Made by a program: the position numbers and the translations under genes. A model generated the notes under the pieces. It was not told the DNA's origin, made no database searches, and saw nothing but the letters and a program-made list of their open reading frames with translations. From positions 434,001-498,000 of the forward strand of contig NZ_CP040695.2 of assembly GCF_005954645.2 (NCBI RefSeq): DNA of 64,000 nt, in the 5' to 3' direction. Below are positions 62,580 through 64,000 of the stretch, in pieces; the first letter of the stretch is position 1; every line of letters starts with the position of its first letter. This DNA comes from Nocardioides sp. S-1144. GTDB taxonomy: Bacteria; Actinomycetota; Actinomycetes; Propionibacteriales; Nocardioidaceae.

Positions 62580-63481
62580 GCGCGACCGACCGGACGGCGG
62601 CCGGCCCCGCCGGGCCCGGAGACCCCGTCGGCACCGACCGGTCCGACCCGCCGGGCTGGTCCTGGCGCGAACGCCGTCCGCGCACGCTGGCGGCCCTGGT
62701 CGTGGCGGTGGCGGTGGTCGTCGCGATCGTCGTCGCCGGCACCCTCGCCGCCGGTCCCGCCTCGGTCACCGACCTCCCCGAGCGCCACCTCGCCCCGTCG
62801 CGCGAGCACCTGCTCGGCACCGACCGCTACGGCCGCGACCTCCTGCTGCGGGTGCTGGTCGGGCTGCGCCTGAGCCTGCTCGTCGGCGCCCTCGCCGCCC
62901 TCATCTCGGGCGCCGTCGCACTGGCGCTCGCGCTGGTCGCGGCGGTCGGGGGGCCGTGGGCCGAGGCGGTGGTGGCCTGGCTGGTCGACCTCTTCCTCGC
63001 CCTGCCCCACCTGGTGCTGCTGATCCTGGTGGCCTTCGCGCTCGGCGGCGGCACCGGGGCCGTCGTCGTCGCCGTGGGCATCACCCACTGGCCGCGGTTG
63101 ACGCTCGTGCTGCTGGCGACGGCGCGCCGGACGGTGCGCTCCGACTACGTCGCGCTCTCCCGCGGCCTCGGCCACGGCCGGGTCCACGTCGCCCGCCACC
63201 ACCTCGCCGGGCAGCTCGTGCCGCACCTGTCGGTCGGCGTCGTGTTGATGTTCCCGCACGCGATCCTCCACGAGGCGGCGCTGTCGTTCCTCGGGCTCGG
63301 CATCGACCCGGGGCAGCCGGCGATCGGCGTCCTGCTCGACGAGTCGATGCGCTCGCTGTCGGCCGGGTACTGGTGGCTGGCCGTGCTGCCGGGCGTCGCG
63401 CTGCTGCTCGTCGTCAAGCTCGTCGACCGGATCGGCGACGACACCCGCCTGCTGCTCGACCCGAGGAGCCACCACCTGTGA
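62576..63481 (+). CDS. NikC-type ABC transporter permease
   Basis: The 301-residue permease overlaps the first by 4 bases (GTG 62576). A Pro-rich N-terminus precedes about six helices. It has HLLGTDRYGRDLLLRVLVG (the DppC/NikC signature), LSRGLGHGRVHVARHHLAG (EAA loop) and AALSFLGLGIDPGQPAIG. Together with the preceding permease it forms the channel of a nickel/peptide-class importer. Confidence 0.9.
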   Translation: MSATDRTAAGPAGPGDPVGTDRSDPPGWSWRERRPRTLAALVVAVAVVVAIVVAGTLAAGPASVTDLPERHLAPSREHLLGTDRYGRDLLLRVLVGLRLSLLVGALAALISGAVALALALVAAVGGPWAEAVVAWLVDLFLALPHLVLLILVAFALGGGTGAVVVAVGITHWPRLTLVLLATARRTVRSDYVALSRGLGHGRVHVARHHLAGQLVPHLSVGVVLMFPHAILHEAALSFLGLGIDPGQPAIGVLLDESMRSLSAGYWWLAVLPGVALLLVVKLVDRIGDDTRLLLDPRSHHL

Positions 63482-64000
63482 GCGCCGGACCCCTCCTGTC
63501 GGTGCGCGACCTGCGCATCGCCTTCGCCCAGCACGACCGCGGGCTGCGCCGGCGCACCGTCGTGGCCGTCGACGGCATGGACGTCGACGTCGCGGCCGGC
63601 GAGCTGGTCGCCCTCGTCGGGGCCAGCGGCGCGGGCAAGAGCCTGCTGGCCCACGCCGTCCTCGGCCTGCTGCCCGGCAACGCCCGGGAGGGCGGCGTCG
63701 TGCGGTGGCGCGGCACGCCGGTCGACGCCGCCGCCCGCCGTCGTCTCGCCGGCACCGAGATCGCCCTGCTGCCGCAGTCGCTGACCCACCTCGACCCGAC
63801 CGCGACGGTCGGCGCCCAGGTGCGCCGCTCGGCGCGGCTGGCCGGGGTGGCCGAGCCGCGCGCGGCCGCCCGCCGGGCGCTGGGCGAGCGCGGGCTCGAC
63901 CCGGACGTGCTCGACCGGCACCCCCACGAGCTCTCCGGCGGGATGGGACGCCGGGTGCTCGCGGCGATGGCTTTGCTGGGCTCGCCGGCCCTGGTCGTGG
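63478..64000 (+). CDS. NikD-type ABC transporter ATPase, cut by the right edge
   Basis: The start is GTG 63478, overlapping the permease stop by 4 bases; 174 codons are in the window. Walker A is GASGAGKSLL, the Q loop is LLPQSLTHLDP, and the signature LSGGMGRRV is visible before the edge. The pattern matches the first ATPase of NikABCDE-type importers; a second ATPase gene is expected to follow outside the window. Confidence 0.88.
   Translation, partial: MSAGPLLSVRDLRIAFAQHDRGLRRRTVVAVDGMDVDVAAGELVALVGASGAGKSLLAHAVLGLLPGNAREGGVVRWRGTPVDAAARRRLAGTEIALLPQSLTHLDPTATVGAQVRRSARLAGVAEPRAAARRALGERGLDPDVLDRHPHELSGGMGRRVLAAMALLGSPALVV

Overview
The window reads as chromosomal DNA of a high-GC actinobacterium, most likely of the Nocardioides type. 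The evidence is strong GC bias at third codon positions, many GTG starts, runs of 4-base GTGA/ATGA gene overlaps, very short leaders with a -10 box 7-8 bases before the start codon, an actinobacterial LexA box (TCGAAC-N4-GTTCGA), a Nur-type nickel box, and families common in that group (DUF6461, SigE-family sigma factors, LTD-domain exoproteins). The genus is an inference.

Layout. 1-12.6 kb is ordinary chromosome: tRNA-Thr(CGT), a carbinolamine-dehydratase/VOC fusion, an amino-acid permease with a truncated IclR-like partner, a secreted protein-arginine deiminase, a secreted alpha/beta hydrolase, a small secreted protein, and an OmpR-type two-component pair. 11-bp direct repeats lie in front of the two secreted genes. 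A flavin-dependent oxidoreductase closes this block.

12.6-27.9 kb is an accessory island. Its GC is visibly lower, codon use differs, several intergenic stretches are long, and some genes are decayed. It holds a three-gene unit (helical-repeat protein, protein with a His/Cys clan-CD-like domain, immunity-like protein), an HhH-like protein, a divergent wHTH/EcsC-like pair, a nuclease-like and a HEPN-like candidate, a complete SIR2-HerA antiphage system, a frameshifted pseudogene, and a membrane protein/RNase D-like pair. I read it as a defence and conflict island. No integrase or intact insertion sequence was found.

28-44.4 kb is mixed: a very large LTD-domain exoprotein, a SigE-family sigma/anti-sigma pair, a small gene behind a perfect LexA box, a 1447-residue exoenzyme (phosphodiester glycosidase + metallophosphoesterase + collagen-like repeats), small enzymes, and an epimerase/FAD-monooxygenase/SDR operon.

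44.4-56.7 kb is an L-arabinose utilisation locus: two LacI regulators with the same recognition helix, an aldose 1-epimerase, a YtfQRT/YjfF-type furanose ABC transporter, and araB-araD-araA. Three matching palindromic operators control it. 56.7-59.8 kb has a BASS/ACR3-type transporter and a fasciclin/anti-sigma/sigma module resembling SigK-RskA-MPT70/83. 59.9-64 kb begins a NikABCDE-type transporter behind a Nur-like box; the first ATPase gene runs off the right edge.
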